From positions 1-64,000 of the forward strand of contig CAVQJJ010000008.1 in assembly GCA_963712835.1 (NCBI GenBank): a stretch of DNA of 64,000 bases, written 5' to 3'. Shown here in pieces: positions 1-7,695 of this stretch; the stretch's first letter is position 1, and the number at the start of each line of letters is the position of its first letter. The notes under the pieces were generated by a model, which saw nothing but the letters and a program-made list of their open reading frames with translations, did no database searches and was not told where the DNA came from. The position numbers and the translations under genes were made by a program. Source of the DNA: DATARH01 sp963712835. Lineage in GTDB: Bacteria; Pseudomonadota; Alphaproteobacteria; ATCC43930; CGMCC-115725.

Positions 1-251
1 CAGACGCCGGTGCCAACCTTGATCGTCTTCGTCACCGCCGCCGCATAGGTCAGCGACACGAACGGGTCCATCACGTCGTAATACTGTTTGGGCAGGTCGC
101 CGCCCTGCGGAAAGGTCGATTGCCGAGAGATCGGGATATGCGAATGCTCCGGCGCCCAGACCAACTCGAACCCGCGTTCCTCCAGCGCCAGTGCGAGCTT
201 GCCCGGATGCATCGAATAGTCGGTGAAAAACATCGACGCGCCGAACAGCAT
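1..251 (-). CDS. LLM-class (F420/flavin-dependent) oxidoreductase, N-terminal part
   Basis: Only the first 83 codons are in the window; the gene runs off the left edge on the minus strand. The start ATG at 251 has a strong AGGAGG ribosome site six bases upstream. The translation contains FTDYSMHPGKLALALEERGF followed by VWAPEHSHIPISR and later TYAAAVTKTIKVGTGV, the pattern of the first beta strands of the luciferase-like TIM barrel, in which family members bind F420 or FMN. Substrate cannot be told from this fragment. A complete LLM protein lies near the other end of the window, but the two are not closely similar at the N terminus. Confidence 0.85.
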   Translation of the reverse strand, partial: MLFGASMFFTDYSMHPGKLALALEERGFELVWAPEHSHIPISRQSTFPQGGDLPKQYYDVMDPFVSLTYAAAVTKTIKVGTGV

Positions 252-276
252 GATGAACCTCCTGACAGCAAAACCT

Positions 277-316
277 CGACGCAGAGTACGCAGTGGTAGC
301 GCAGAGAACGCAGAGC
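277..316. repeat. Left inverted-repeat arm flanking the GxxExxY gene
   Basis: Two imperfect units of the type CGCAGAGAACGCAGAG lie head to tail just beyond the stop codon of the GxxExxY gene. The reverse-complement units occur on the other side of the gene at 701-737, so the gene is bracketed by an imperfect inverted repeat of about 36 bp. Confidence 0.7.
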
Positions 317-318
317 GA

Positions 319-699
319 TTAAAGGCCGTTGGCCATCCGAACGATACCGTCGCGCATTTGCGCGACAGGAAAATTCAAGAGGCATCCGAGCTTGAATCCG
401 CCCAATCGGAGATAGCTCAGCAACTGGCTGCGGTGAACTGGCAAAATTCCACCAACCGTTTTGAGCTCGACCACCACCAGGTTCTGGACGATGAGGTCGG
501 CTCGATAGGCGATATCAAGGGCCAAATCCTTGTAACGGAGCGGCAGGGCGCTTTGACGCTGAATGCTGAGACCGAGCTTTTCGAGCTCGTAAACGAGGCA
601 TGCTTCGTAGGCACTTTCCAGCAAGCCAGGGCCAACGAGGGAGTGGATTTCGATCGCCGCGCCAATAATTGCGGTGCCGATCTCGTTCTCCGAAGTCAC
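319..699 (-). CDS. GxxExxY family protein (PD-(D/E)XK nuclease-like fold)
   Basis: This 126-residue protein carries the family signature G25-LL-E28-SA-Y31 and, further on, D68 then E78-L-K80, the spacing of a PD-(D/E)XK nuclease core, with Q92 after it. The family is scattered across bacteria, often in several copies per genome, and has no established function. The start is a GTG at 699; no strong ribosome site is visible because the upstream sequence is occupied by a repeat. Both flanks carry matching inverted repeats, which suggests that gene and repeats travel together. Length is typical for the family. Confidence 0.8.
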   Translation of the reverse strand: MTSENEIGTAIIGAAIEIHSLVGPGLLESAYEACLVYELEKLGLSIQRQSALPLRYKDLALDIAYRADLIVQNLVVVELKTVGGILPVHRSQLLSYLRLGGFKLGCLLNFPVAQMRDGIVRMANGL

Positions 700-700
700 C

Positions 701-737
701 GCGTTCTCCGCGTTTACTCAGCGTTCTCTGCGTCGCA
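701..737. repeat. Right inverted-repeat arm flanking the GxxExxY gene
   Basis: The sequence contains GCGTTCTCCGCG and GCGTTCTCTGCG units, the reverse complement of the repeat at 277-316 with a few mismatches. It sits directly before the GTG start, where a ribosome site would be expected, and ends a few bases from the stop of the TauD-like gene. Confidence 0.7.
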
Positions 738-743
738 GTTGTT

Positions 744-1631
744 CTAAGCAGCCTGCTCCAAGGTCGGACAGTCGTCGGCGACCGTCGTGCGGTGCAGTTC
801 GCGCACCTCGTTCGAGTCGTAGCGCCGGGCGCGGTGCATCATCGCGCGGTTGTCCCACATCACCAGGTCGCCGAGCCGCCATTGATGCGCGTAGACGAAT
901 TGGCGTTGCGTCGCGTGCTCGGTGAGGTCGCGCAACAGCGCGCGCGCTTCGGGCACCGGCATGCCGCGGATCGCGCCGGCATGCGCCGAGAGGAACAGCG
1001 AACGCCGTTTCGAGCCGGGGTGCAGCCGCACCAGGCGCTGCGGCACTGCGGGGTTCCGCAGCCGCTCCTCGTCGGTGAACTCAAAACCTAGAATGCCGCG
1101 CGAATGTTGCTGGCTGTGCTCGCAGACGTAATCCTTGATTTCGGCCTTGACCTCATCGTCGAGCGCGTCATAAGCGGCGCGCATATCGGCGAACTCGGTG
1201 TTGCCGTCTTTCGCCGGGAGCACCCGCGCGCGCAGCAGCGAATACTTCGCCGGGGTCGGCTTGAACGACGAATCCGAGTGCCACAGCATGTTGCCGAGGC
1301 TGAAGAGCCGCCGCCGGTAATCACGCGACATGATCGCGTTGGCCTTGCCGAGGTTCGACACGTCCGCCACTTCGGGCGCGAGGCGCCGATCCTCGTCGCG
1401 CCGGACATCGGAATTGGCGATCTCCAGCGTGCCGAAATTGCGGCTGAAGGCGAGTTGCTGCGCGTCGTCGATCTTTTGATCGTGAAAGACCAGCACGGCA
1501 AATTTGTCCATGCCTTCGACGATCACCGCGACCTGTTCGGGCGTCGCCTTCTCGCGCAGATCGACGCCCGACACCTCGCCGGCGAAGAACGGGCGGTTGA
1601 CCGGATCGATCGGGCGGATTGACAGAGCCAT
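744..1631 (-). CDS. TauD/TfdA family Fe(II)/2-oxoglutarate dioxygenase
   Basis: A 295-residue enzyme of the TauD/TfdA superfamily. The iron-binding facial triad is visible: H118-S-D120 in MLWHSDSSF and the distal histidine H266 in NRAMMHRARR; the arginine near residue 281 (ELHRTTV) should hold 2-oxoglutarate. Family members hydroxylate small organic acids such as taurine, 2,4-D or alkyl sulfates; the residues seen here do not settle the substrate, but the sequence looks closer to the TfdA branch. It is transcribed away from the methyltransferase at 1725, and no sulfur-assimilation or herbicide genes lie beside it. Confidence 0.9.
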   Translation of the reverse strand: MALSIRPIDPVNRPFFAGEVSGVDLREKATPEQVAVIVEGMDKFAVLVFHDQKIDDAQQLAFSRNFGTLEIANSDVRRDEDRRLAPEVADVSNLGKANAIMSRDYRRRLFSLGNMLWHSDSSFKPTPAKYSLLRARVLPAKDGNTEFADMRAAYDALDDEVKAEIKDYVCEHSQQHSRGILGFEFTDEERLRNPAVPQRLVRLHPGSKRRSLFLSAHAGAIRGMPVPEARALLRDLTEHATQRQFVYAHQWRLGDLVMWDNRAMMHRARRYDSNEVRELHRTTVADDCPTLEQAA

Positions 1632-1724
1632 CGTCTACAAACTCCCAAAAGCAACGCCGCGAAACGATAAGCGCGTCGCGAACGACGCACAATTCGTTAT
1701 CCAACCCCGTGTTAAGATGCCGGA

Positions 1725-2447
1725 ATGGCGTCCGATGTCGTCGATTTGAGGGATTTCTACCGCACCCCGCTGGGTCAGGTGGCGCGGCGCATGATCCGCC
1801 GCGCGGTGCGGCAGATGTGGCCCGACATGCACGGCGTGGGGCTTTTGGGCATCGGCTATCCGGCGCCGTTCCTCTCGGCGGTCTCGGCCGACACCGAGCG
1901 CACGATCGCGCTGATGCCGGCCGCGCTCGGCGTGCTCGCCTGGCCGCCCGACGGCGCCAATCTGGCGCTGCTCGCTGACGAGGGAGAGTTGCCTTTCGCC
2001 GACTTCTCGCTCGACCGGGTGCTGCTGGTCCACGCGCTCGAAACCACCGAGCAGGCCGGCACCATGCTGAAGGAAGTGTGGCGCGTGCTCGCCGGCGGCG
2101 GACGGTTGCTGGTTGTCGTGCCGAACCGGCGGGGCATCTGGGCGCGGCTCGACCGCACGCCGTTCGGCTCCGGCCGGCCCTACACGACCTCGCAGCTCTC
2201 GCAGCTTTTGCGCGACGAGCTCTTCACCCCGGTCGCGACCGGTGCCGCGCTCTTCGTGCCGCCGAGCCGCAGCCGCATGATGCTGCGCTCGGCGCGGGCG
2301 TGGGAGCGCGTCGGCACGCGCTGGTTCCCGACCTTCGCGGGGGTCGTGATCGTCGAGGCGACCAAGCAGATCTACGCCAAGCCCGTCGCCGCCCGCGCGC
2401 CGCGCCGCCGGCGTTTCGTCTACACTCCGGCGCATTCCGGGATGTAG
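1725..2447 (+). CDS. class I SAM-dependent methyltransferase-like protein
   Basis: A 240-residue protein with a methyltransferase-type core: a hydrophobic strand with a glycine-poor version of the SAM loop (GLLGIGYPAPFL), then LPFADFSLDRVLLVHALE and LAGGGRLLVVVPNRRGIWAR, typical of the post-SAM strands of UbiE-like enzymes. The first glycine motif is degenerate, so SAM binding may be altered. The C terminus is rich in arginine. Proteins of this kind are common in alphaproteobacteria, and as far as I recall are usually annotated only as methyltransferases. It is transcribed divergently from the TauD-like gene. Confidence 0.8.
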   Translation: MASDVVDLRDFYRTPLGQVARRMIRRAVRQMWPDMHGVGLLGIGYPAPFLSAVSADTERTIALMPAALGVLAWPPDGANLALLADEGELPFADFSLDRVLLVHALETTEQAGTMLKEVWRVLAGGGRLLVVVPNRRGIWARLDRTPFGSGRPYTTSQLSQLLRDELFTPVATGAALFVPPSRSRMMLRSARAWERVGTRWFPTFAGVVIVEATKQIYAKPVAARAPRRRRFVYTPAHSGM

Positions 2448-2470
2448 CAACCACGAGAGCTGTCTGCACG

Positions 2471-2947
2471 ATGTCCGAGGATAATCCATTAAACCGCCTC
2501 ACGACCGATTGGCTGCCGCAATACGACTTCGCGGTGCTGCGCCACGGCTTTCTGAGCCACGGAAGGGACTATGAACTCGTGGTACAGACATATGGCCGCG
2601 GCACGGATCGGATCGTGCTGACCCACGTTGTGGTAGCGAACTACGAGACCGCAGTGGCACCAGAAGCATGGGCCACGTCGTGGGACGATGTGTTCCTAGA
2701 TTATGACCGCGCAAAAGACCTCGAGGGATATGTCTGGGGGACAAACTGGTCACTTGCGTATCCTGGGCTCAGCTTCCCCGAGGAGGACCCTGACGTGGCC
2801 AAGTGGTCAAAGCTGCTGGCGCGGCAGATGTATGGAGCCTTATTGGAAACCGACCGCTTGAGGTTGAAGTTCGTATTCGCTGACGTGAAGACAGAGCGAC
2901 TTTCAGAAGACACTGCCCCCATCAGGAGGGTCATCTTCCCTGCGTAA
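2471..2947 (+). CDS. YxiG-like domain protein (hypothetical)
   Basis: A 158-residue protein starting at ATG 2471 with a weak GAGAGC ribosome site. Its pattern YDFAVLRHGFLSHGRDYELV, then FL-DYDRA, GYVWGTNWSLAYPG and LRLKFVFADVKTERL, matches from memory the YxiG-like domain proteins seen mostly in Actinobacteria and Bacillus, where yxiG lies near the wapA toxin locus. Function is unknown; an immunity-like role has been suggested only by context. Base composition is clearly lower in GC than both neighbours, which suggests horizontal transfer. No toxin gene is visible here. Assignment is moderate. Confidence 0.6.
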   Translation: MSEDNPLNRLTTDWLPQYDFAVLRHGFLSHGRDYELVVQTYGRGTDRIVLTHVVVANYETAVAPEAWATSWDDVFLDYDRAKDLEGYVWGTNWSLAYPGLSFPEEDPDVAKWSKLLARQMYGALLETDRLRLKFVFADVKTERLSEDTAPIRRVIFPA

Positions 2948-3014
2948 AGTCTCGCCGGGTTCGCTGCACACGCCGCCTCAGCGATGAAATTGGCTCTGTC
3001 GAGCAACGCGCAAT

Positions 3015-3902
3015 TTAAGATTTAGGGACCCCAGGCGTCTCGCCTGCTCTCTCCGGCGGCGCGCGGAACGGGTAGGGGCCGGGCCAGTCGCCGAACACCG
3101 CCGTGTGGCTGACGAGCCCGACATCGTCGCGCCAGAAATGCAGCTGGTATCCCGGCGGCTCGAAGGTGAACTCGGCCGGAGCCCCCGGGTTGGTGTCGAG
3201 CACCAGCTGATGCGCCGTCGACGGGCACGTTCCGGCGATCGTCCCGGCGAAACGGTGGTCGATCGTGCGGTGCAGATGGCCGCACAAAATGCGTTCGATC
3301 TGCCGATGGCGCCGCACCACCTCGGCGAATTCGGCCGGGTTGCGGAGCGCATGCACGTCCATGTGCTCGATCCCCGTCGGGAAGGGCGGGTGGTGCATCA
3401 TGAGGAGGGTCGGCTTGGCCGGCGCCGTCGCCAGCGTGCGGTCGAGCCAAGCCAGACGCTCGGCGCACAACAGCCCGCCGTGTTCGCCGGGGATGTGCGT
3501 GTCGAGCCCGATGATCCGCATCGGATAGGCTTCGACCGCGTAGTGCAGAAAGCCTTCGGCCGGGAAATAGCCGTCACCGGCAAAAGCGGCGCGCAGCGCG
3601 TCGCGCGAATCGTGATTGCCGGGGATCACATAGACCGGCACGCGCGCCGCCGCGATAATCGCGCGCAGATTGGCATATTCCTCGGCCCCGCCGTGATCGG
3701 TGAGGTCGCCGGTCATGACGACGAGGTCGGGCCGCGGCGACAGCGCGTTCAGCTCGGCGATCGCGCGGCTGAGGCACCCGGCGGTGTCGATATGGCTCCA
3801 TTCGGCCGGGGCGTCCGCCGGGAAGGCACGCCTGGGCGAATGGTAGAGCTTACCGGCGGCGAGAATATGCGTGTCGGTGATCTGGGCGACCAGCATCGGC
3901 AT
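3015..3902 (-). CDS. calcineurin-like phosphodiesterase (GpdQ/CpdA class), copy 2
   Basis: A 295-residue metallophosphoesterase. All metal-site motifs are present: D10-T-H12, GDLTDHG around residue 66, GNHD at 95-98, MMHHPPFPTG and GHLHR. This is the pattern of class III cyclic-nucleotide or glycerophosphodiester phosphodiesterases (CpdA, GpdQ, Rv0805). It is a close paralogue of the gene just upstream (3912-4754), nine bases away, and both follow metX-metW on the same strand, so the four are probably co-transcribed. Which diester is hydrolysed cannot be read from the motifs. An acidic and proline-rich loop near residues 27-35 differs from its paralogue. Confidence 0.9.
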   Translation of the reverse strand: MPMLVAQITDTHILAAGKLYHSPRRAFPADAPAEWSHIDTAGCLSRAIAELNALSPRPDLVVMTGDLTDHGGAEEYANLRAIIAAARVPVYVIPGNHDSRDALRAAFAGDGYFPAEGFLHYAVEAYPMRIIGLDTHIPGEHGGLLCAERLAWLDRTLATAPAKPTLLMMHHPPFPTGIEHMDVHALRNPAEFAEVVRRHRQIERILCGHLHRTIDHRFAGTIAGTCPSTAHQLVLDTNPGAPAEFTFEPPGYQLHFWRDDVGLVSHTAVFGDWPGPYPFRAPPERAGETPGVPKS

Positions 3903-3911
3903 TATTTGCGA

Positions 3912-4754
3912 TCAGCCGTTAATGACATTGGGGTAGGGGTGGGGAAAATCGCCGAGCACGGCGGTATGAGTAACGAGGCCGCCAGCTTCCCATAAATGCA
4001 ACTGGTAACCCGGCGGTTCGAGCCGAAAATGCAACCGCACTCCGGGCCGCAAATCGAGCCTGATCTGGTGCGCCGTGCTTGGCGCGGTGCCCGCCACCGT
4101 GCCGGCGAACCGGCGATCGATACAGCGGTGCAGATGACCGCAGGCGATCCGTTCGACTTGCGGATGCCGCGCGATGACCCCGACCAACGCTTCCGGATTA
4201 CGGAAGCCATGCCCGTCCATGTATTCGATGCCGGTCGCAAACGGGGGGTGGTGCATCAGCACCAGGGTCGGCCGGTCGGGAGCGGCCGCCAAAGTCTCGT
4301 CGAGCCAGCGCAGCCGCTCGGTACAGAGTTCACCGCCGTGTTGCCCCGTGATCAGCGTATCGAGCGCGACGATGCGGAGCGGAAAATCCTCGACCGCATA
4401 CTGCAGAAACCCGGTCGCGGGGAGATAGCCGGCGTTGCCGAAGAGGGCGCGCATCCCGTCGCGATCGTCGTGATTGCCCGGTATGAGGAACACCGGCATT
4501 TGCAGCGGCGCGAGCAGCTCGCGGAGATTTTCGTATTCGGCGGTCTCGCCGTGATCGCAAAGGTCGCCCGTCACGGCAACGACATCGGGTCGCGGATCGA
4601 GCGCATTTAGCGTCTCGACCGCCCTCACCAGGTGTGCGGCGGTGTCGACCTCGCTTAAAACCCGCTCGTTGCCTGGCGACGGGCCAGCAACCGGCGCCCT
4701 GAAGATCGCGCCGCGCGCGAGGATATGCGGATCGGAAAGCTGCGCAACGAGCAT
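3912..4754 (-). CDS. calcineurin-like phosphodiesterase (GpdQ/CpdA class), copy 1
   Basis: A 280-residue metallophosphoesterase with D8-P-H10, GDLCDHG at 63-69, GNHDDRDG from 93, LMHHPPFATGIEYMDGHG and CGHLHR, all metal ligands intact. The start ATG at 4754 abuts the metW stop at 4756, which implies translational coupling. It shares the block order and most motif text with copy 2 downstream, so the pair arose by tandem duplication. Family members cleave cAMP, glycerophosphodiesters or related compounds. Its position behind methionine genes is unexplained. Confidence 0.9.
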   Translation of the reverse strand: MLVAQLSDPHILARGAIFRAPVAGPSPGNERVLSEVDTAAHLVRAVETLNALDPRPDVVAVTGDLCDHGETAEYENLRELLAPLQMPVFLIPGNHDDRDGMRALFGNAGYLPATGFLQYAVEDFPLRIVALDTLITGQHGGELCTERLRWLDETLAAAPDRPTLVLMHHPPFATGIEYMDGHGFRNPEALVGVIARHPQVERIACGHLHRCIDRRFAGTVAGTAPSTAHQIRLDLRPGVRLHFRLEPPGYQLHLWEAGGLVTHTAVLGDFPHPYPNVING

Positions 4755-4755
4755 G

Positions 4756-5433
4756 TCACGGACTTCCCCGGGTCAGCACAAAGACGCCCTGCTCGGACAG
4801 CAGGTTCGCGAGCGACCCGCGCGGGTCGAGCGCGAACGGCCGACCGTAGCGGTCGAGCGTGACACTTTTCTCGATGCGCACGCCGAGCTCGTCGCACAGC
4901 CCGACAAAATCGCGGATCGTGCAGAGATGGATGTTGGGCGAATCGTACCACTGGTATTCGAGCAGCGGCGAGAGCGGCATCCGCCCGCCCAGCGCCAAGC
5001 TCAGCCGGATGCGCCAAAAGCCGAAATTGGGAAACGACACGATCGCCCGCTGACCGATCCGCATCAGCGTTTCCAGCACGCGGCGCGGTTGCCGCGTCGC
5101 CTGCAGCGTCTGGCTCAGCACCACGACGTCGAACGCGCCGGTCGGGTAGGCGTCGAGGTCGCTATCGGCGTCGCCCTGGATGACCGACAGGCCCTGGGTG
5201 ACGCAAGCGTTCACCCCGTGCTGGCTCAGCTCGACGCCGCGCGCGTCAACGCCCTTTTCCTTGGCCAGATAGCCCAGCAGCGCGCCGTCGCCGCAGCCGA
5301 TGTCAAGCACCCGCGCCGACGGCTCGATCATGTCGGCGATGACCCGCAGGTCGCGGCGCAGCCGGTCGCGCGCCGGGGTCGAACCCTCCGGCGCGGCATA
5401 GCCGAGCGGGGCGGTGGCTGCGCCAGCGGACAT
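4756..5433 (-). CDS. metW: methionine biosynthesis protein MetW
   Basis: A 225-residue methyltransferase-like protein with the SAM-site text LDIGCGDGALLGYLAKEKG followed by GVELSQHGVNACV and the family-typical FPNFGFWRIRLSLALGGRMP and WYDSPNIHLCTIRDF. MetW accompanies MetX in alphaproteobacteria and many other Proteobacteria and is thought to support the homoserine acylation step. It lies 13 bases downstream of metX and directly before the first phosphodiesterase. Length is normal. Confidence 0.95.
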   Translation of the reverse strand: MSAGAATAPLGYAAPEGSTPARDRLRRDLRVIADMIEPSARVLDIGCGDGALLGYLAKEKGVDARGVELSQHGVNACVTQGLSVIQGDADSDLDAYPTGAFDVVVLSQTLQATRQPRRVLETLMRIGQRAIVSFPNFGFWRIRLSLALGGRMPLSPLLEYQWYDSPNIHLCTIRDFVGLCDELGVRIEKSVTLDRYGRPFALDPRGSLANLLSEQGVFVLTRGSP

Positions 5434-5446
5434 GAGCGAAGCCGCG

Positions 5447-6616
5447 CTAATCGCGGCCGAGGCCGCGATGCTCGGCGCAGCCGTTCAGAAATCCGTGCAG
5501 CGTCTCGAACAGCTCGGGCTCATGCAGCAGGAAGGCGTCGTGCCCCTTGTCGGTCTCGATCTCGACAAAGCTGACATTGGCGGCGACCGCATTCAGCGCG
5601 TGCACCAGCTCGCGGCTTTCGCTGGTCGGGAACAGCCAGTCGCTGGTGAACGAGATGACGCAGAACCGGGTCCCGGTCCCGGCGAACGCCGCCGCGACCG
5701 ACCCGTCATGCTCCGCGGCGAGGTCGAAATAATCCATCGCCCGGGTGATGTAGAGGTAGGAGTTGGCGTCGAACCGGTCGACAAAACTGCTGCCCTGATG
5801 GCGCAAATAGCTTTCGACCTGAAAATCGGCGTCGAAGCCCCAGGTGACCGTGTTGCGGTCCTGCAGATTGCGCCCGAACTTGCGGTGCAGCGCCGCTTCC
5901 GACAGATAGGTGATGTGCGCCGCCATGCGCGCTACCGCGAGCCCGCGCGCCGGTCGCCTGCCGGCTTCGAGATATTCGCCGTCGCACCAGTCCGGATCCG
6001 CCATGATCGCCTGCCGGCCGACCTCGTGGAACGCGATGTTCTGCGCGGAGTGACGTACCGCGCTCGCGACCGGCACCGCGGCGAAGACGTTTTCCGGGTA
6101 GCTTGCCGCCCACTCGAGCACCTGCATCCCGCCCATCGAGCCGCCGATCACGCAGAACAGCTGCTCGATGCCGAGATGCTCGACGAGCCGCTTTTGCGCC
6201 CGCACCATGTCGCGCACGGTGATCAGAGGGTATGACAGCGCGTAGGGCTTACCGGTCGCGGGGTCGATGTCTTTCGGCCCCGTCGTCCCCATGCAGCCGC
6301 CCAGGACATTGGCGCAGATCAGGAAATAACGCTCGGTATCGAGCACCAGTCCCGGCCCCGCCATCGTCGTCCACCAGCCGGGGTGCCCGGTGATCGGGTG
6401 CGGGTCGGCGACATACTGGTCGCCGGTCAGCGCGTGGCAAATGAGGATGGCGTTCGACTTGGCGGCGTTGAGCCGGCCATAGGTTTGGTAGGCAATCGTG
6501 AACGGGCCGAAATCAACCCCGCAATCGAGCCGCAGCGGCTCGCGCACCAGCAGCCGATAGCCCGGCCAATCGGCGTCGGGACGCCGCAAGATGCGTGGGG
6601 TGACCGCGAAAGACAC
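5447..6616 (-). CDS. metX: homoserine O-acyltransferase MetX
   Basis: A 389-residue alpha/beta-hydrolase-fold acyltransferase that acylates homoserine in methionine synthesis. The nucleophile elbow is GGSMGGMQVLEW; the catalytic histidine is in the C-terminal DKGHDAFL; the family motifs NAILICHALTGDQYVA and GCMGTTGPKDIDPATGKPYA are present. Whether it uses acetyl- or succinyl-CoA is not certain from sequence. First gene of the metX-metW-phosphodiesterase run, divergent from the chorismate mutase gene. Confidence 0.95.
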   Translation of the reverse strand: MSFAVTPRILRRPDADWPGYRLLVREPLRLDCGVDFGPFTIAYQTYGRLNAAKSNAILICHALTGDQYVADPHPITGHPGWWTTMAGPGLVLDTERYFLICANVLGGCMGTTGPKDIDPATGKPYALSYPLITVRDMVRAQKRLVEHLGIEQLFCVIGGSMGGMQVLEWAASYPENVFAAVPVASAVRHSAQNIAFHEVGRQAIMADPDWCDGEYLEAGRRPARGLAVARMAAHITYLSEAALHRKFGRNLQDRNTVTWGFDADFQVESYLRHQGSSFVDRFDANSYLYITRAMDYFDLAAEHDGSVAAAFAGTGTRFCVISFTSDWLFPTSESRELVHALNAVAANVSFVEIETDKGHDAFLLHEPELFETLHGFLNGCAEHRGLGRD

Positions 6617-6782
6617 GATGCTGGTCCTGGGTCCTATGGTAACGCGCCGACCGTGGCGTCGCCGCTGGTCATCGGTAGCGGAAACGTAGGTAGGGATCGC
6701 TCGGCTGGCATGTCAACGGTTTCGTTTGATTTCGGGAATTGCTGACCCTACTACTATCGCCGTCCAGAATGCGATCGGTACC

Positions 6783-7691
6783 ATGTTGTCTAGCCAGTCC
6801 GAACTCGAAGAATTGCGCCGCCGTATCGACGGGATTGACAATAATTTGCTTGAATTGCTCATGGATCGTCTGAGGATTGTGGCGCAAGTGGCGGAACTCA
6901 AGTCTGATGGCGCCGCCACTTATGTTCCCTCACGCGAGGCGGAAATCATCCGCCGGCTTGTCGCCCGCGGCAGCGGCGAGTTGCCCCTCGGCACGATGGT
7001 GCGGATGTGGCGCGAGTTGCTCGGCGCGGCGGTGCGCAGCGAGGGGCCCTTCGCGGTCGGCGCCTACGTGCCGTCGGATGGGCCGGGCGTCTGGGACATC
7101 TCGCGCGATCATTACGGCAGCCAGACGCCGATGACCGTGTTTCAGAGCACCCTCCAGGTCATCCGCGCCGTCACCGACCGGCGCGTCGCGGTCGGCGTGT
7201 TGCCGATGCCGCAGGACGACGACAGCGACCCTTGGTGGCTGCATTTCCTGTCGCCCGATATCGAGGTGCCGCGCATCGTCGCTCGCCTGCCGTTTGGCCC
7301 ACGCGGCAATGCCCGTTTCGATGGCGACGCGCTGGCGATCGGCTACAGCCCGCTGCTATCGAGCGGGAACGACCGCACGTTGCTTGCCACGGAGAACGCG
7401 GTCGAAATCAGTCAGGGCCGCTTTTCGGCAGCATTCGCCGCGCTCGGCCTGACCTGCCGCTTCATCTTCTCGCATGGCAAAAGCTTCGCGGCGAACACGC
7501 TGATCGAGGTCGAAGGGTTCGTGACGCTCGACGACCCGCGTCTCGGAAAGCTGCGCGAACGGCTTGGCCCCGACCTGCTCCGCTTGTTCGCGCTCGGCTC
7601 CTATGCTGTGCCGCTGGCCGAGTCCACCGCTTCACCGGCGTCGTCCGGGGTCGCGCAGCCTCTCGCGATGGCGGCGGCTGGTCGGATTTGA
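6783..7691 (+). CDS. chorismate mutase with C-terminal PDT-like domain
   Basis: From ATG 6783 the product is 302 residues. Residues 1-90 are an AroQ-type chorismate mutase (SELEELRRRIDGIDNNLLEL, then REAEIIRRL), converting chorismate to prephenate. The remaining ~200 residues are not needed for that activity. They contain HYGSQTPMTVFQSTLQVIRA and VAVGVLPMP, which resemble a worn prephenate dehydratase or periplasmic-binding fold, but the dehydratase TRF-type signature is missing. A TTG at 6726 is a possible earlier start. No good ribosome site is seen at 6783. hisC begins five bases after the stop. Confidence 0.85.
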   Translation: MLSSQSELEELRRRIDGIDNNLLELLMDRLRIVAQVAELKSDGAATYVPSREAEIIRRLVARGSGELPLGTMVRMWRELLGAAVRSEGPFAVGAYVPSDGPGVWDISRDHYGSQTPMTVFQSTLQVIRAVTDRRVAVGVLPMPQDDDSDPWWLHFLSPDIEVPRIVARLPFGPRGNARFDGDALAIGYSPLLSSGNDRTLLATENAVEISQGRFSAAFAALGLTCRFIFSHGKSFAANTLIEVEGFVTLDDPRLGKLRERLGPDLLRLFALGSYAVPLAESTASPASSGVAQPLAMAAAGRI

Positions 7692-7695
7692 GCCG

